Below, piece by piece: positions 11,696 through 23,044 of a stretch of 64,000 nt of DNA (position 1 is its first letter; each line of letters starts with the position of its first letter). The translations under genes were made by a program, and so were the position numbers. Source of the stretch: Petaurus breviceps papuanus (taxonomy: Eukaryota > Chordata > Mammalia > Diprotodontia > Petauridae); the NCBI GenBank assembly GCA_028583685.1, contig JAMXIF010000073.1, forward strand, positions 1,563,857-1,627,856. Reading direction: 5' to 3'. The notes under the pieces were generated by a model that was not told the origin of the DNA, made no database searches, and saw only the letters and a program-made list of their open reading frames with translations.

Positions 11696-11799
11696 AAGCA
11701 TATATTTATGTTTATGTGTGTATATTTATATCTATTTCTATAAAAACACAAGTTTATGAACACAACCCCAGGTTAAGAATTTCTTATTTATTACAACTT

Positions 11800-11925
11800 C
11801 TTCATTTCACTGATCAGGAAATTTGGACCCAGAGATGCTAAGGGACTTGTCCAAATTACACACAGAGTTAAGCATCAGGGGTAGGAGTTAAACCCAGGCT
11901 TCCTGATTACACCATAGATATACAG
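11800..11925 (-). mobile_element. MIR fragment, antisense
   Basis: The plus strand shows 'cttcatttcactgatcaggaaat', 'ctaagggacttgtcca' and 'aaacccaggcttcctga', an antisense MIR core. It is old and truncated. Confidence 0.7.
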
Positions 11926-11929
11926 ATGA

Positions 11930-14525
11930 AGATTTTCTGTCTTGGTAAAATCAATCTGCTTAAAAGTATTTCACAGAGTAAGAGTAACCAAGAATAAAAT
12001 AACATTAAGTGTTACTCTCTCCTTTATGTATAACAAAATCAGAGTAGCATAAATTCATTTTGGCAGCTATATTTATGCAGACAGGGAGGGGAAGACCATT
12101 CTCCCAGTTGAAAAGAGCAGGATAATCCTTCATTTTGAGCTTCAGATAAAATTGTAATCTGAGGTGGAGTAGAGGAAAGAAGGGCAGGGCTCTGAAGAAT
12201 TGTTATGGAGATTTGAAGTATGGCTTCAAGGAACCCCAATCATCATCTCTAGGCCCAATAGGTGACAACGGCCATGGAAAGTCCAAGAAAAGGAGGCATT
12301 TTCATTATTGCCCTGCTGTCATATCTATGGAAGTGATAGCAACAGATGTTCTTTCTCAGAATCCATAATTCACACTAAGAAAGAGAGGGAAGCCCCCCCT
12401 CCCCCCCTTGTGCTCTGTCTGGAAGGCCATTTCTTGGTAGCCTCTCCCATACAAAGGAGGGAATGGTGTCCACTGTCATGAGATGGTTTACTGACATTGT
12501 AGAAAAGTTCAAATGTTATTACAGACTGAAAAGAGTGCTTACCAGCATAACCATATGAGCTCTCATCATACTACTATTTATAACTCATAATTAATATCCC
12601 CATTCTGAGTCTGCTTTCCCTTTTTTCATAGAATCTGATTTTTCTTTAGTCGAGCTGTCCATGTTCATAGAATTCTCAAAGTGGTATTGATTTAGTTTGG
12701 GTCTGCTGATCCAGGGTACTGACTTCCAAGCTCCTCATATTTAGGGATACAAATTGGCATTCACTTTCTGGGGGAAATAGTTCTCTGACAATTTATTTAC
12801 TTATTCATTTCATAGCTCATTCTAATAAAGTCATCTTCAATGGGCTTTGTAAGAAATACACTTATCATTTCTTTGATGAAGATGTATATCCAACATCTCT
12901 GGCAACTTTGCAGAAGGTATCAGGGTTTCAATAAATATCATTATGCTGTGAATACATGATACAAGAGAGAAAGGGTATATGTGGGGGAGAATCCACTTCA
13001 AGCTGAAAACATTAAGGATTGCAAGCGGTAACCAGTTATAAGTGTTCTTTTATCTTCTCCTCCTGCTCCTCCCCCAGTCAAAATCCAGTATTCAATTCCA
13101 TCTCTAACACGATTCCTGAGATCACTTGTTGTAAGCAAAAAACAAGAAACTTCCTCTGTCATCTACACTATGATCTTTGAATTACACCATTTGAATGGGA
13201 GATATGTTAGGTCTGATTCCGCAGAGTTTATTAAAGTAAATTGTCTTAGCAAATATGTCTGTTTCATTTGATTCTCAGAAATAATTGGTTAATGAGAGAA
13301 TGATTGCTTTGTTCAGACATGATTACTGAAGAAATGTTTCATCCATATGTTGCCAAATAATGGGGAATTCTCCAGTGAAAGGGGGACAATGATTAGAAGA
13401 AATAAGATAGCTTAGAGATATATTCCCCAAAGTGTTACTCTACTTTTTGTTAACAAGCCATATCTAAGGATACTGTTTCCCTGAATAGTCAAGGAAGTTC
13501 AATATACCTAATAGGCTTGAACTATTTGTTGAAAAACCACTAGATAGATTTCTTTGTTTTTTTTTTTCTTTAGATCAAAGAGCTATTGCTTCATCTGATA
13601 AATAATGCGACTATAACAGCTGTTTGCTATCTTACTTTCCTCTAACCTAATGTTGATCCATTATGTTTTCTTGGCAGAATGAGTCTATATATTTATACTT
13701 ACCTCCTTTCTAATGTTTGTTGGTATGATGCTCTCTATAGGAATGGACATGCACATGCACACACACAGACTAGTCCTGCTATGAGGTAAAGACTTTCAAG
13801 AACTCTTCCAACTCTTTGATTCTCTTTTTGTCATTATGCTTTTAATTTTAAATGACTTCCAATGCCAAAAAAGGAGATTTGGCAATTGTACAATCTTTAA
13901 ACTGTGTCAAATCCAAGAATATTTAAGTTTGTCCCAATTATTGTTTAGAGCTCAGCTCCTCTATCCCAGAGCATGCCTATCTAAAGAATTAGATGTTGCC
14001 TTGCATCTTAAAGGTAACCAAATAAACAAGCAAATGCAAAGTTTGGTGGCATCAACTGGGGAAGGAACTGGCAAAGATTTCAGCTATAAACTCCTACAAA
14101 TCCAAACTTAGATTTTAATGTCAATAAATCTTGCAGAAAAGACACATTTCACTCTTCTATAAGAACAAGAAAGTAGGATGGTTGAACTTATATGAAAAGG
14201 TTAGCATTGTCACACAAACTAAATTTCTTGAAAACAAGATTTGCATTAAGCTTGTCTTTTTATGCCTAGCCCAGTTCCTTAGTAAATACAATTAATGTCA
14301 TGAAAAAGTTTGATACATGCATATTGATATTGAAAAACATGCTTAAATTGAAAACAGTCCACATAAATAACTATAATTATAATTTTACTAAGATAAAGCA
14401 ATTTTAAAAAATTTTCTTCTTAACTTTTCACTTCTTTAGTATATGGAAGCAACATTAATATCAACAATTCTCCTTAAAACCATATGTAGTTTAATTTTCA
14501 CTCTATATGTTTATATTTGTGCATG
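11930..14525. other. Largely unrecognised, repeat-poor sequence
   Basis: I see no gene or clear transposon in this 2.6 kb. Minor items are a C-rich tract near 12395-12410, a poly-T run near 13557, a short CA run near 13750, and a possible L2/MIR tail near 14240-14290. A 91-codon frame at 13836-14111 has no recognisable similarity. Confidence 0.5.
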
Positions 14526-14528
14526 CAT

Positions 14529-14697
14529 GTATGTGTGTGTGTGTGTGTGTAGAGTGGGATGGAGAGAAGACAGAGAGACAGACAGAGAGACAGAGACAGA
14601 CAGACAGAGAGGAAGAGACAGACAGACAGAGAGACAGAAAGAGAGAGAGACAGAGACAGAGAGAGAGGGAGACAGAGAGACAGAGAGACAGGGAGAC

Positions 14698-14728
<31 letters not shown>

Positions 14729-14749
14729 CAGAGACAGAGACAGAGAGAG
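14529..14749. repeat. (TG)n followed by (GACAGA)n microsatellites
   Basis: A TG run (14529-14550) is followed by a long purine array of GACAGA/GAGACA units (about 14567-14749). The long open frames across it on both strands are low-complexity artefacts. Confidence 0.95.
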
Positions 14750-14759
14750 CCTGGATCCA

Positions 14760-15800
14760 AATCCCCATTTGTCAAACTTGCTACATCCTTACTCTCTACC
14801 CAGAAAACAGAGATAAGGTTCAGGATTAGAGACCATAGATTTATTCCTAACCCCTTTTTCTGGCTTTGATGGGAAAAGGAGGGTTAGAAAACCAGGGAGA
14901 AATAGGTGTTAAAATCAGGCAGTTAAAAGGGAAGGATATAGACAGTGTAGGGTGGGAATACAAACTTTGCCCACCTCAATTTTCCTGGGGTCATCTCTTC
15001 TTACCATCATCTGTGAAAAGGCAAAAAGAAACTTCATGGGGGACCAAATGTGCAGATGTGGAGCTTAAGGGAATGTTGTTATTAATAGTTACCAACAAGT
15101 TGTGTTATGGAGAAGAAAATAAAAAACAATCCACAACATATCAAACTTCATAGTGCTATACCATGGGGAAATCACTGCTATGCATGCATGTTCAGTAAGA
15201 ATTTGGGTGGGGAATTTTTAGATTTTATATGCTTGTAAAATATATAAAAGGAAGAAAAATAAAGTTTTAATCTACAGGCAGGTTACAAAATTACCAACAA
15301 TTTTCTGTTAGCAATGTGAGTTTCCTTATAAAATACAGATTATGCAACCATGAGGACATGGAGAGATACATGTGTCGATTCTGAATGACACAGAATTCTG
15401 GTGTGAGAGGACGAAATAATATCATACATTGGAGAACCAAGAAAGGACAATCTCTTTGCTTTCGTTATTATGTACAGCAATGGAGATTGGGGGTGGAAGG
15501 AGAGACAGAGAGAGAAACAGAGAGATTATGAAGGTTTTAACACCCAAAGTAAGAGAACCTTGTTTGTTTGTTTTTTTTTTTTTTGTCTATAAAGCTTCAG
15601 ACTTCAAAGTTTCAAGACTAAATAGACCAGCAAAAAAAAAAAAAATGATCAGCAACTAAGACTGCAAAACTGGGAATTTTAAAAGCTAATCACAAAGCAT
15701 TCAACTCCACCTAAAGAAAAATAGCCACAGTTAAGGAATGGAATTGAAATGAGGGGTCTAAATGGTTCCTTTTCTTTTATTCTTGTTTTAAGAATGACTG
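14760..15800. other. No recognised feature
   Basis: Single-copy-looking AT-rich sequence containing a GAGACAGA run (15501-15525), a T-run (15570-15583) and an A-run (15633-15645). No gene or repeat was recognised. Confidence 0.5.
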
Positions 15801-15802
15801 TT

Positions 15803-17170
15803 AACGACCCTGCGTCCTGGGGCCGGCCTGACCCTCGGTCCGACTAGGCCTGGTGGGCTCCGTGTGGTCCGGCAGACGGCGGGTGGTTTGGGTTAGCGGC
15901 GCTGCCTGGCGTTCGGCTGGAGAGGAGTGCCGGCGCACTCAGATGATGAACCCCCTGTCCCTGAAGAGGAGCGCCCCAGAGAAGGTCGCCATGTGGCTGC
16001 CCAGGCTGCTCACTTTCCTGTGTGGCTGTGAGGTGGGTTTCTTCCTTTGCTATCAGCTGCTGCACATCCTCCTGGAGAAGCCGGCCGAAATTCAGCCCTA
16101 CTTTCTCCGCGATGATCCACACGCCAGGCACTCGGAACAAGGCGGCCACCGGCACCTCGAAGGCCAGATGGACTGAGGTGCGGACATACAGCACAGAGAT
16201 GAGGACAAGCGCGTGGCTGAGGAGCTCTACAGCACGGTCAGGATTCTCTGCTGGGTCATGACTGGGCCTCAGAACCTCGAGAAGAAGGCAAGGCACGTCA
16301 AGGCCACATGGTATCAGCGCTGCAACAGTGTCCTGTTCATGAGACCCAAGGAGAACAAGGACTTTCCCACTGTGGGGCCGCTCACCCGCGAGGGCCAAGA
16401 CCAGCTCTACTGGAAAACTATCAAGGCCTTCCAGTACGTGTACAAGCACTTCCGGAAAGCCGCCAACTGGTTCATGAAGGCCGACGATGACACCTATGTC
16501 ATCCTGGACAACCTCCGCTGGCTGCTGTCCCAGTACGACCTCGCCAAGCCCGGCTACTAAGGGCGGCTCTTCAAGCCCAGCATGTTGTGCTCAGCAGGGA
16601 GGCCTTCAGGAGGTTCATGGAGGCCTTCCGGAACAATAAGTGTTCACACAGCTTCTCCATGGAGGACCTGGTGCTTGGCAAGTGCATGGAGGCCATCGTG
16701 GTGGAGGCGGGAGACTCGCGGGACCTTCCACCCCTTCGTACCCAAGTACCACCTCCTCAGGGGCTACCTGCCCAAGACCTTGTGGTACTGGAACTATAAC
16801 TACGACCCGCCTGTCGAGGGCCCAGGTTGCTCTTCAGACCTTGCTGTTTCCTTCCACTATGTCGACTCTACCACTATGTATCAGTTGGAGTACCTCGTGC
16901 ACCACCTGCATCCCTACCGTTATTCCTACGGATATCAGCCTATCTTTCCAGAGGCACCAGCCAATCAAACAGGTGAGGTCAACAAAAAAAGAAGACCCCT
17001 CCCCCCAAGAGAAATTAGGAAACTGATAAATGGGAGCCCCATTCCCTAAACGGAGTGCAGCAATGAGAGCTCTTTGGACCCTGGGACCCTGCCAAAGAAT
17101 CCGTTTTAAATGGAAGTGCCACCTTCTGTAGGAAGCACAGACAGCAGCTGTGGAGAGTGCCAAGACTGTT
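15803..17170 (+). pseudogene. C1GALT1: Processed pseudogene of C1GALT1
   Basis: C1GALT1 is the Golgi type II membrane enzyme (about 363 residues) that adds galactose to the Tn antigen (GalNAc-Ser/Thr) to make core 1 O-glycans. Seen here without introns: a signal anchor LLTFLCGCEVGFFLCYQLLHILL (about 16003-16071), [37 protein letters not shown], the metal-binding [16 protein letters not shown] (about 16473-16520), [20 protein letters not shown] and [22 protein letters not shown], with the C-terminus ending at 17049. It is broken by an in-frame TGA after EGQMD (16174-16176), a TAA at 16558, a deletion of about 13 codons removing the GYMSGGAGY region near 16580, and a frame change near 16723. 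It is unusually GC- and CpG-rich, with GC-rich leader from about 15810. No poly(A) is visible; the 3' side meets a GGAT array. AATGACTGTT at 15793-15802 and 17726-17735 might be a target duplication enclosing more 3' UTR, but this could be chance. Confidence 0.93.
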
Positions 17171-17177
17171 GGTACAG

Positions 17178-17265
17178 GGATGGATGGATGGATGGATGGA
17201 TGGATGGATGGATGGATGGATGGATGGATGGATGGATGGATGGATGGACGGAAGGACAGACAGAG

Positions 17266-17332
<67 letters not shown>

Positions 17333-17385
17333 CAGATGGATAGATAGATGGACTGATGGGTGGACAGACAGATGGAGATGTGAAG
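17178..17385. repeat. (GGAT)n then (GATA)n microsatellite
   Basis: About 70 bp of GGAT units pass through a short GACA segment into about 60 bp of GATA, then degenerate GGAT/GACA. It sits directly at the 3' side of the C1GALT1 retrocopy and may have grown from its tail. Confidence 0.97.
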
Positions 17386-17576
17386 GATTTGTATTCATGA
17401 TTGTATTCATTCATGTATTCATGTTTTCAAACTAAACACTCCCATTTGCTGGCAGCTGGGAGACAGCCAGAGTAAAAGAGTTTGCTTTCATCTAGGAGAA
17501 AAATGCCTCTAACTTTTACAAAATTTGATTTGCAGTCATTTTATTTTGCTAATAATGAGTGTATTTTGTTTAGAGA

Positions 17577-17628
17577 ATATATATATATATATATTCTTTA
17601 AGTAAATATATATATATATATATATATA
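17577..17628. repeat. (TA)n runs
   Basis: Two AT-alternating runs are separated by 'ttctttaagtaa'. Flanking sequence to 17950 has no recognised feature; a 106-codon frame (17634-17954) matches nothing known to me. Confidence 0.9.
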
Positions 17629-17954
17629 AATATTTGGTTTGCATTCTACAAAAGGGAGCTATGATACCTCGTGATAGTCACTCAAACTATAGGCATAAAA
17701 CATTAAAGGAACAGTTTTTAGTCAAAATGACTGTTTATCTTATGCATTCCATAGGAAGTAGTGAGACAGATATCTTAACCATCATGTTCAATGAGAGCCC
17801 AGCCCTTAGGAACCCTGTAAAGAAATGTGAGGAAAATATATTGGTATGTCATCCAGAACAACATAATTTCCAAAGTCAGGAAGTGAATACAACACAAGAA
17901 GAGTTCAACACACTGCTTCCCCACAAGATTAATAGTAATATTTATGATGTATGA

Positions 17955-18185
17955 TGTTAGTAACAGTAATAATACTAATGATAGTATTGGTCCAACTCTG
18001 TAAGGTTTGTAAGGTATTTTACATAAAATTTCCCATTTTGTTCTCATTAAACCCTGTGAAATACATGTTACTAGTATCTCCACTGACAGATGAGGAAAGT
18101 GGGATTCAAAGAGATTAATTGACTTTCCCAGGGTCACAAATCTAAGAGTTCAAACTCATGTTTTTTATAATTCCAATTCTAGACC
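17955..18185 (-). mobile_element. MIR, antisense
   Basis: The plus strand reads through 'taaggtttgtaaggtatttta', 'ctcattaaaccctgtgaaat', 'cagatgaggaaagtgggatt', 'gactttcccagggtcaca' and 'agttcaaactcatg', the full antisense order of a MIR element. Confidence 0.85.
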
Positions 18186-18329
18186 TTAAAGATAAACCTC
18201 TTCCTTTATAGATGAACGAATTAAAAACAAAGGAGGCAAATTTTCTTGATTAAGTGTAAATAGATGGTACAGTGTATAAGGTGCTGGACCTTCAGTTCTT
18301 ATTTTCTCATTCACATTTCTGTTCTTTAA

Positions 18330-18950
18330 CAAAGAGGCAATATGGCGTAGTAGAATGTAGGCTTAAGTCAGAAAATGTGGGTTCAAATCCTATGAATTGC
18401 CATGACCTTGATCAATTTGCTTGATTTCTCTGTCTTCTGTTTCCTGTTCTACACTGCAGCCAAATTGGCTTACTTGCTGTTTTTATTTCCATCCTTCTCT
18501 TTGCAAATCCATATAGCTGAGCGTACTTTCTTCCGTACTCAGAATGGTTTCCCCATCTTCCCTAATTAAAATCTTTCTCCTCCTTTAAACTGCAATGCTG
18601 TCGTCTCTTCTCTAACACCTTCCTAGATGCCTCTTACTGGAAAAAGACTTATGTAGCCTCTCAGGTCACTCACTCTTGACTTTTCTTACACTCTTGGTTC
18701 TTTAAAAATTTGTACTAGTTATTGATGTATATGTCTCAACTCTCTTCCTAGATTGTAAGCTCCTCGAGGATAGAAATTATTAGGTTATTCAGCTTTGTTT
18801 AAACAAAGAAAGTTCATAGTAGGAACTTCATAAATTTTGTTTGCTAAATTCAATTGAAACTGTGAAATGGGAATAATACTTGTAGCTGTGTCACTGAGTG
18901 GTTGTGACATTGAACTGAGATAATAAAAACAAAGAGAACTCACTCTCTAA
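18330..18950 (+). mobile_element. MIR split by an L2 fragment
   Basis: The MIR head (18335-18445: 'gcaatatggcgtagtag', 'tgggttcaaatcctatg') and its tail (18858-18950: 'aactgtgaaatgggaataatac', 'gagataataaaaac') are separated by unrelated L2 sequence, so one SINE was interrupted. Confidence 0.65.
18446..18857 (+). mobile_element. LINE L2 3' end inside the MIR
   Basis: A pyrimidine-rich L2 coding tail is followed by 'cttcctagattgtaagctcc', a degraded 'aggatagaaattatt', and the 'catagtaggaacttcataaatt' end. It lies between the two MIR parts. Confidence 0.75.
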
Positions 18951-19144
18951 CCATAGAGTTCTATGTAAACATAACCTGTAATTAATAATAACAAAAGTCT
19001 TAAATGAAAAAGTTTCATATTTGGAAGTCTTTAATAAATCATAACTTTTAGGGAGGATAATAAAATCTTTTGCTGCATATTACTTGGAGAAACTCTCTGT
19101 ATCTTGTGATATGCCAAAAGCTCCAACCAAAGACAATGATCTTA

Positions 19145-19640
19145 AGCTTAATTGTCAGTCAACAAGCATTAATTGTTTAATCGGTACTTAGTGTGCCAGG
19201 CACTGTGCCAAGTTCTGAGAAAATGATGAAAAGCAAAAATAATCCCTTCCTTCAAGCAGGGTGGGTTCTTTTTAATTTTGTTTCTGTTTTTGTTTATTAG
19301 ACTAGGTCTCTCTTGCCCAGGATGGAAATTTAGCAGCTATTTGGGGGCAATTTTAATAGTGATTGGCACAGGAACTCTGATCTACTTGTTTCTTACCTGG
19401 GATCATTCCTTCCTTCTTAGGTAGTCCAACAAATGGGTGCTAGACTTAATGTGGTTCCCCAATCAGTCCATCACCATGCAGTTCAGATCTCCTGATCATT
19501 GGCGATCCACCACCTCAACCTTCCCAGCCAGAGTAATGAGCATGTGCCACCACACCTGATCTGGTTAGGAGCTAACATTCAAATAAGGGAAACAGCATGC
19601 AAAAATGTTTGTCTAAAATGGAAGTAATCCCAGAGGGCAG
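19145..19640 (-). mobile_element. LINE L2 3' end, antisense, split by a 7SL copy
   Basis: 'cagtcaacaagcattaatt', 'gtgccaggcactgtgccaag' and 'cccttccttcaagcag' (19155-19257), then 'gagctaacattcaaataagg' (19569-19590), form one antisense L2 3' UTR. The gap between is filled by the 7SL pseudogene. Confidence 0.8.
19300..19563 (-). pseudogene. RN7SL: 7SL (SRP) RNA pseudogene, near full length
   Basis: 7SL RNA is the scaffold of the signal recognition particle. On the plus strand the reverse complement is followed end to end: 'ggtctctcttgcccaggatgg' (3' end), 'gattggcacaggaactctga' (S domain), 'cttacctgggatcattcc', 'ccttcttaggtagtcc', 'gctagacttaatgtgg', 'tctcctgatcattggcgatcc', and 'cctcaaccttcccagcc' with 'gtgccaccacacctgatc' (5' Alu domain). 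Unlike Alu-type SINEs, the central S domain is present. A T-rich run (about 19268-19297) stands for the poly(A) tail. Divergence is substantial, so it is an old retrocopy rather than an active gene. Confidence 0.87.
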
Positions 19641-20079
19641 GCCCTCATATCAATAACAATAATAAGAAAGAGTTTTAAAAGGTTCAAGTGCAGGCTCCAT
19701 AGTTTGGTTTACTCGCAACTGAACAATCATTGATGTACTTACACTGAGTTTGGATCAGGCTTTTGGGAAAAAATTCAAAAGTAGTTTCTAGTGATCTCAT
19801 CCCAGAAGGCCTGAATTGGCCCTAAACAGAAGTTACAAAACTTGTAGCCACATCTTTTAAACGTTATATATACAAGTATGAATCCATAAGGGTGTGTTAG
19901 CTGATACCTCAGACCTACTAAAAGAGAAAGCAGAAGTTAGAAAACAAATAAGCAAATAATAAGAATCAGGTAAGTACGGTAACTTTATAATGCTTCTCTC
20001 AGCTGTATTCAAAACTGTAGTGGAAGGGATGGCAATCAGAAATAGGAGAAGAAAGGAACAGGGATTAATTAGTGCCCAT

Positions 20080-22435
20080 ACCCCATTTCCCTAATGTTCC
20101 TAATTCCCACGACCACTAAAGATACTTTCAAAGATTTTCAAAATGATTTTGATTTTAAGTTCTGGATAAAAGCTTATGTCAGTCTTCATTTTATCCAAAT
20201 CCTCTTTTCCCCCCATCCTCACAGTATGACAGACAAATTTCTTTTATTGGAACAGCCTTTCTTGGTGTGGCAATATGCTTAATGTTCTGTTTGAAGCAAA
20301 AAAAGGCTTAAAGTGCTATTTCTCTTCTCTTCATTTAGAAGCAATCAGTCTTCTTCTCACTGAGCTCTTACTATAGGCAATCAATATCCCGAATTATACC
20401 ACATCAGCTGTGCAGGAAAATGCGTGTATTGTTTCTTTTTTGTAAGCAAAGTTGTGTTTGCCCGTTAAATCCCCAGGTAGTTAGCTTTCAAACAGTCAGA
20501 TATAAAATTAGCAAATGAAACATCTGTTCCTCACTATTATTTTATAATAACATTAATTGGCAGATGTCTTTAGATGACAGAGTAAAGTATATTAGCCCTT
20601 ACTTTTATTTCCATTGGGTTATGATTTTGGTCACCAAATATTATTTACCTAGAAGACCATGTCATCAAGAAGCAACAGTGCACTGGGCTCAGGGAAAACA
20701 TTGACTTTCTGCTTTCAGAACCTCTTTGACACTGGAGCCATCTGCCCAACTATAACTGTAAATATGATGCCCCAAAACATGCCATTGTGCAGAACCTTAC
20801 CCTCCCTGCTGCCAGGTTTGGTATTTCAATTTTCATGTAGTTTGCACAAAAGCACTGTGCCAATTCAATTACTGCCTGATTAATGAAGTGTTGCAGGTTT
20901 ATTTCAGGGGTCTAGCTAGCTATTAATTAGCATATTGGGGCCTATACTCTACTGTTTTGCCCTGATATGCTTTGAAAAGTCCCAGTGCAATTAAAAAACT
21001 CTAATATGCTTTAAATAGTTATTTGAGAAAACACATCCAGACTTTTTTTAAACTCCTCTGGGATTGTTTAAGCACATCCAGATTTATTATAAGGCATCTA
21101 AAATTCCTTTAAAAACACTCTCTAGTTTTCCACAGCAAGCTTCTGAAAATTATCTCTATGAACCTAACAGCTCTTTGCCAGGCAGGATGGTTATTTTCTT
21201 TTCCTAATCTCTTCTTCTGCCCAAGATCCAGGGAAAGAAGGATCCACAGAAGGGATCAAGAGTGAATATTTCATCAAGCACTTTGTATCCCAGAGCCTCT
21301 TGGATTCTATCTATTTCAGCTTCAGTTCCGATTATAAACTTATATGAGGGACACATGGACATCTCAGTTCATTTAAGGAACTATGGAAGAGATGGTGACA
21401 ATCAAATAACTGAAATGATAAAATTCATCTCTTAAGCTGAACCAAGAAAAATAATGCCTTTCCTCAATATTTTTGGTTTATTATTTGTTCTACGGTGTTT
21501 TGTTTTACAGGAGGAAGCTGTCAAAACTATATGTCCTTGAGACAATTATTAGATGCAAGTTAGTGGCTTCTATGTTCTATTACCATTACAGATGACCCTT
21601 GATGAGCAAAGAAAAAAGATCTATCACTGATAGATACAAAAATAGGTTTCAATTTTGGATAATAAATGTTACTGAGATTCCTTTGATATGAGAGAAAGAG
21701 AAAGAGATAGAGACAGAAAGACAGAGACAGAGAGACACAGAGAGTGTGTGTTTAGACTGTATAGACAGGGCCAATTTGTACTGATGGAGAGAGTTTATTA
21801 ATTTTGAAGTTCCATTTATCAGTGAAATCACAGGTCTAACATCTATCACTAATAACTAGTAAACACAAATCCATGCCAGTTCTTTGATTTTATGGAAATT
21901 AAAATGGAATTTGAAAATGAAAGCCATCTTATTTTATGACAAGAGTAACAAATATAGTTTGGGGGTTTTGGTTTGATTTTCAGTGAGATAGCGCTGACCT
22001 AAGAGTAAAAAGAAACTTGTGTTCTAACACCATTTCAGGCACTCTCTTGAAGGTTTCTTAATGCATCCCCTTCTCTACTTTGAGCCTTCATTTTTCTTTT
22101 CTAAGAGGATGGCCTATGTCTTATGGAAGGTCTTTCTAATTTTCTGTTTCCAATTTTCTTTTTCTATGGTCTTCATTTTATGTATCATACAATATGATGG
22201 TGAATATAAGTATCTGTAATGGTATGAATTTATTTAGTGCTAAAAGCAGCTTATAGTAAGACAAGAACACATTGATTCTAATGGGAAACATGGGACATAG
22301 GAGACTAAGAAGGATGGAAAAACCTGGAGATAGAGCAAAGCAATTTGCTAGAAAGGATAAGAGAATGGCTAAATTGGGTATATGCAATGTCCTTGAGCTA
22401 AGGAGAAAATCACCTTAGGATAGAATGGAAGCACA
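20080..22435. other. Repeat-poor stretch, no gene recognised
   Basis: About 2.3 kb with no transposon that I recognise except a short GAGACA run (about 21690-21745). Small open frames (20094-20282, 20659-20883) show no known similarity. In such a transposon-dense window, this length without insertions is notable. Confidence 0.5.
20640..20990. promoter_or_regulatory. Possible regulatory (conserved non-coding) element
   Basis: Non-repetitive sequence with clustered homeodomain-type cores in about 80 bp: CAATTACTGCC, TGATTAATGAAG, TATTAATTAGC and the octamer-like TTAGCATATT (20866-20936). Regulatory function is an inference from motif clustering and absence of insertions only. Confidence 0.25.
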
Positions 22436-22449
22436 ATTTATAGGCACTT

Positions 22450-22590
22450 AAAAATATTTATTGCATTGATGAATGAGCTCCTTGAGAGAACAGACTAGCA
22501 TTTGCCTTTTCTTTGTAGCCCCAATGCTTAGCACAATGCCTGGCATATAGCGGTGCTTAATAAATCTTTAAACTGACTGAGTGAATTGAA
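22450..22590 (+). mobile_element. LINE L2 3' end
   Basis: Shows 'gagctccttgagagaacag', 'tgtagccccaatgcttagca' and 'caatgcctggcatatagc' then 'gtgcttaataaatc', the L2 3' terminal signature. Confidence 0.85.
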
Positions 22591-22969
22591 TGGAGCAAAT
22601 ATTCTAAATGACCTTTGGTTTAGCTATATGGATTTTTACCTCTCCCATCTTTAGTCACCATATCTGAGGCACATCACTACACATTGGAGGCAGGAAGGGC
22701 AATGTGAGTCCGTTAAGTTCTATACAATTTCTACATAGCAGCATTTGAAAATTACTCCATTGTTCTGTGTGTTTCCAGTCAATGTGAATAGAAAAAAAAG
22801 TTACAAAAAAATGATTATATCAGTATAGTTTATTTGTGGTATAAGTAAGACAGACAGTTGATTTTAAGATAGCAGAACTCTTTGTGGAATGTTATGACTT
22901 AGAGTGACTTCATTAATAAGGGACATGGAGTAGTCATGAAGCTACTATTTTTTTAATTTATTTTTTTTC

Positions 22970-23030
22970 TTTTATCCCAGATGCCTAGCAAAGTGCCTAG
23001 TACATAGTAGGTGATTGATAAATGGTTGAT
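22970..23030 (+). mobile_element. LINE L2 3' tip
   Basis: Contains 'cccagatgcctagcaaagtg', 'cctagtacatagtaggtga' and 'ttgataaatggttgatga'. Confidence 0.7.
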
Positions 23031-23044
23031 GATTGGAGAAGAGA

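Noticed and set aside
14443-14869. Several long open frames on both strands rich in RDRETERQ or SLSLCLS
   Set aside because: They are translations of the GACAGA/TG microsatellite, not genes.
15844-16449. 201-codon minus-strand frame
   Set aside because: It lies antisense to the GC-rich C1GALT1 retrocopy, whose codon use suppresses stops on the other strand. It matches nothing known.
17015-17414. Minus-strand frames with YLSIYLSI and HPSIHPSI repeats
   Set aside because: Translation of the GATA/GGAT microsatellite.
19300-19563. Alu/B1-like SINE
   Set aside because: The 7SL S domain is present between the two ends, so it is a 7SL copy rather than a 7SL-derived SINE.
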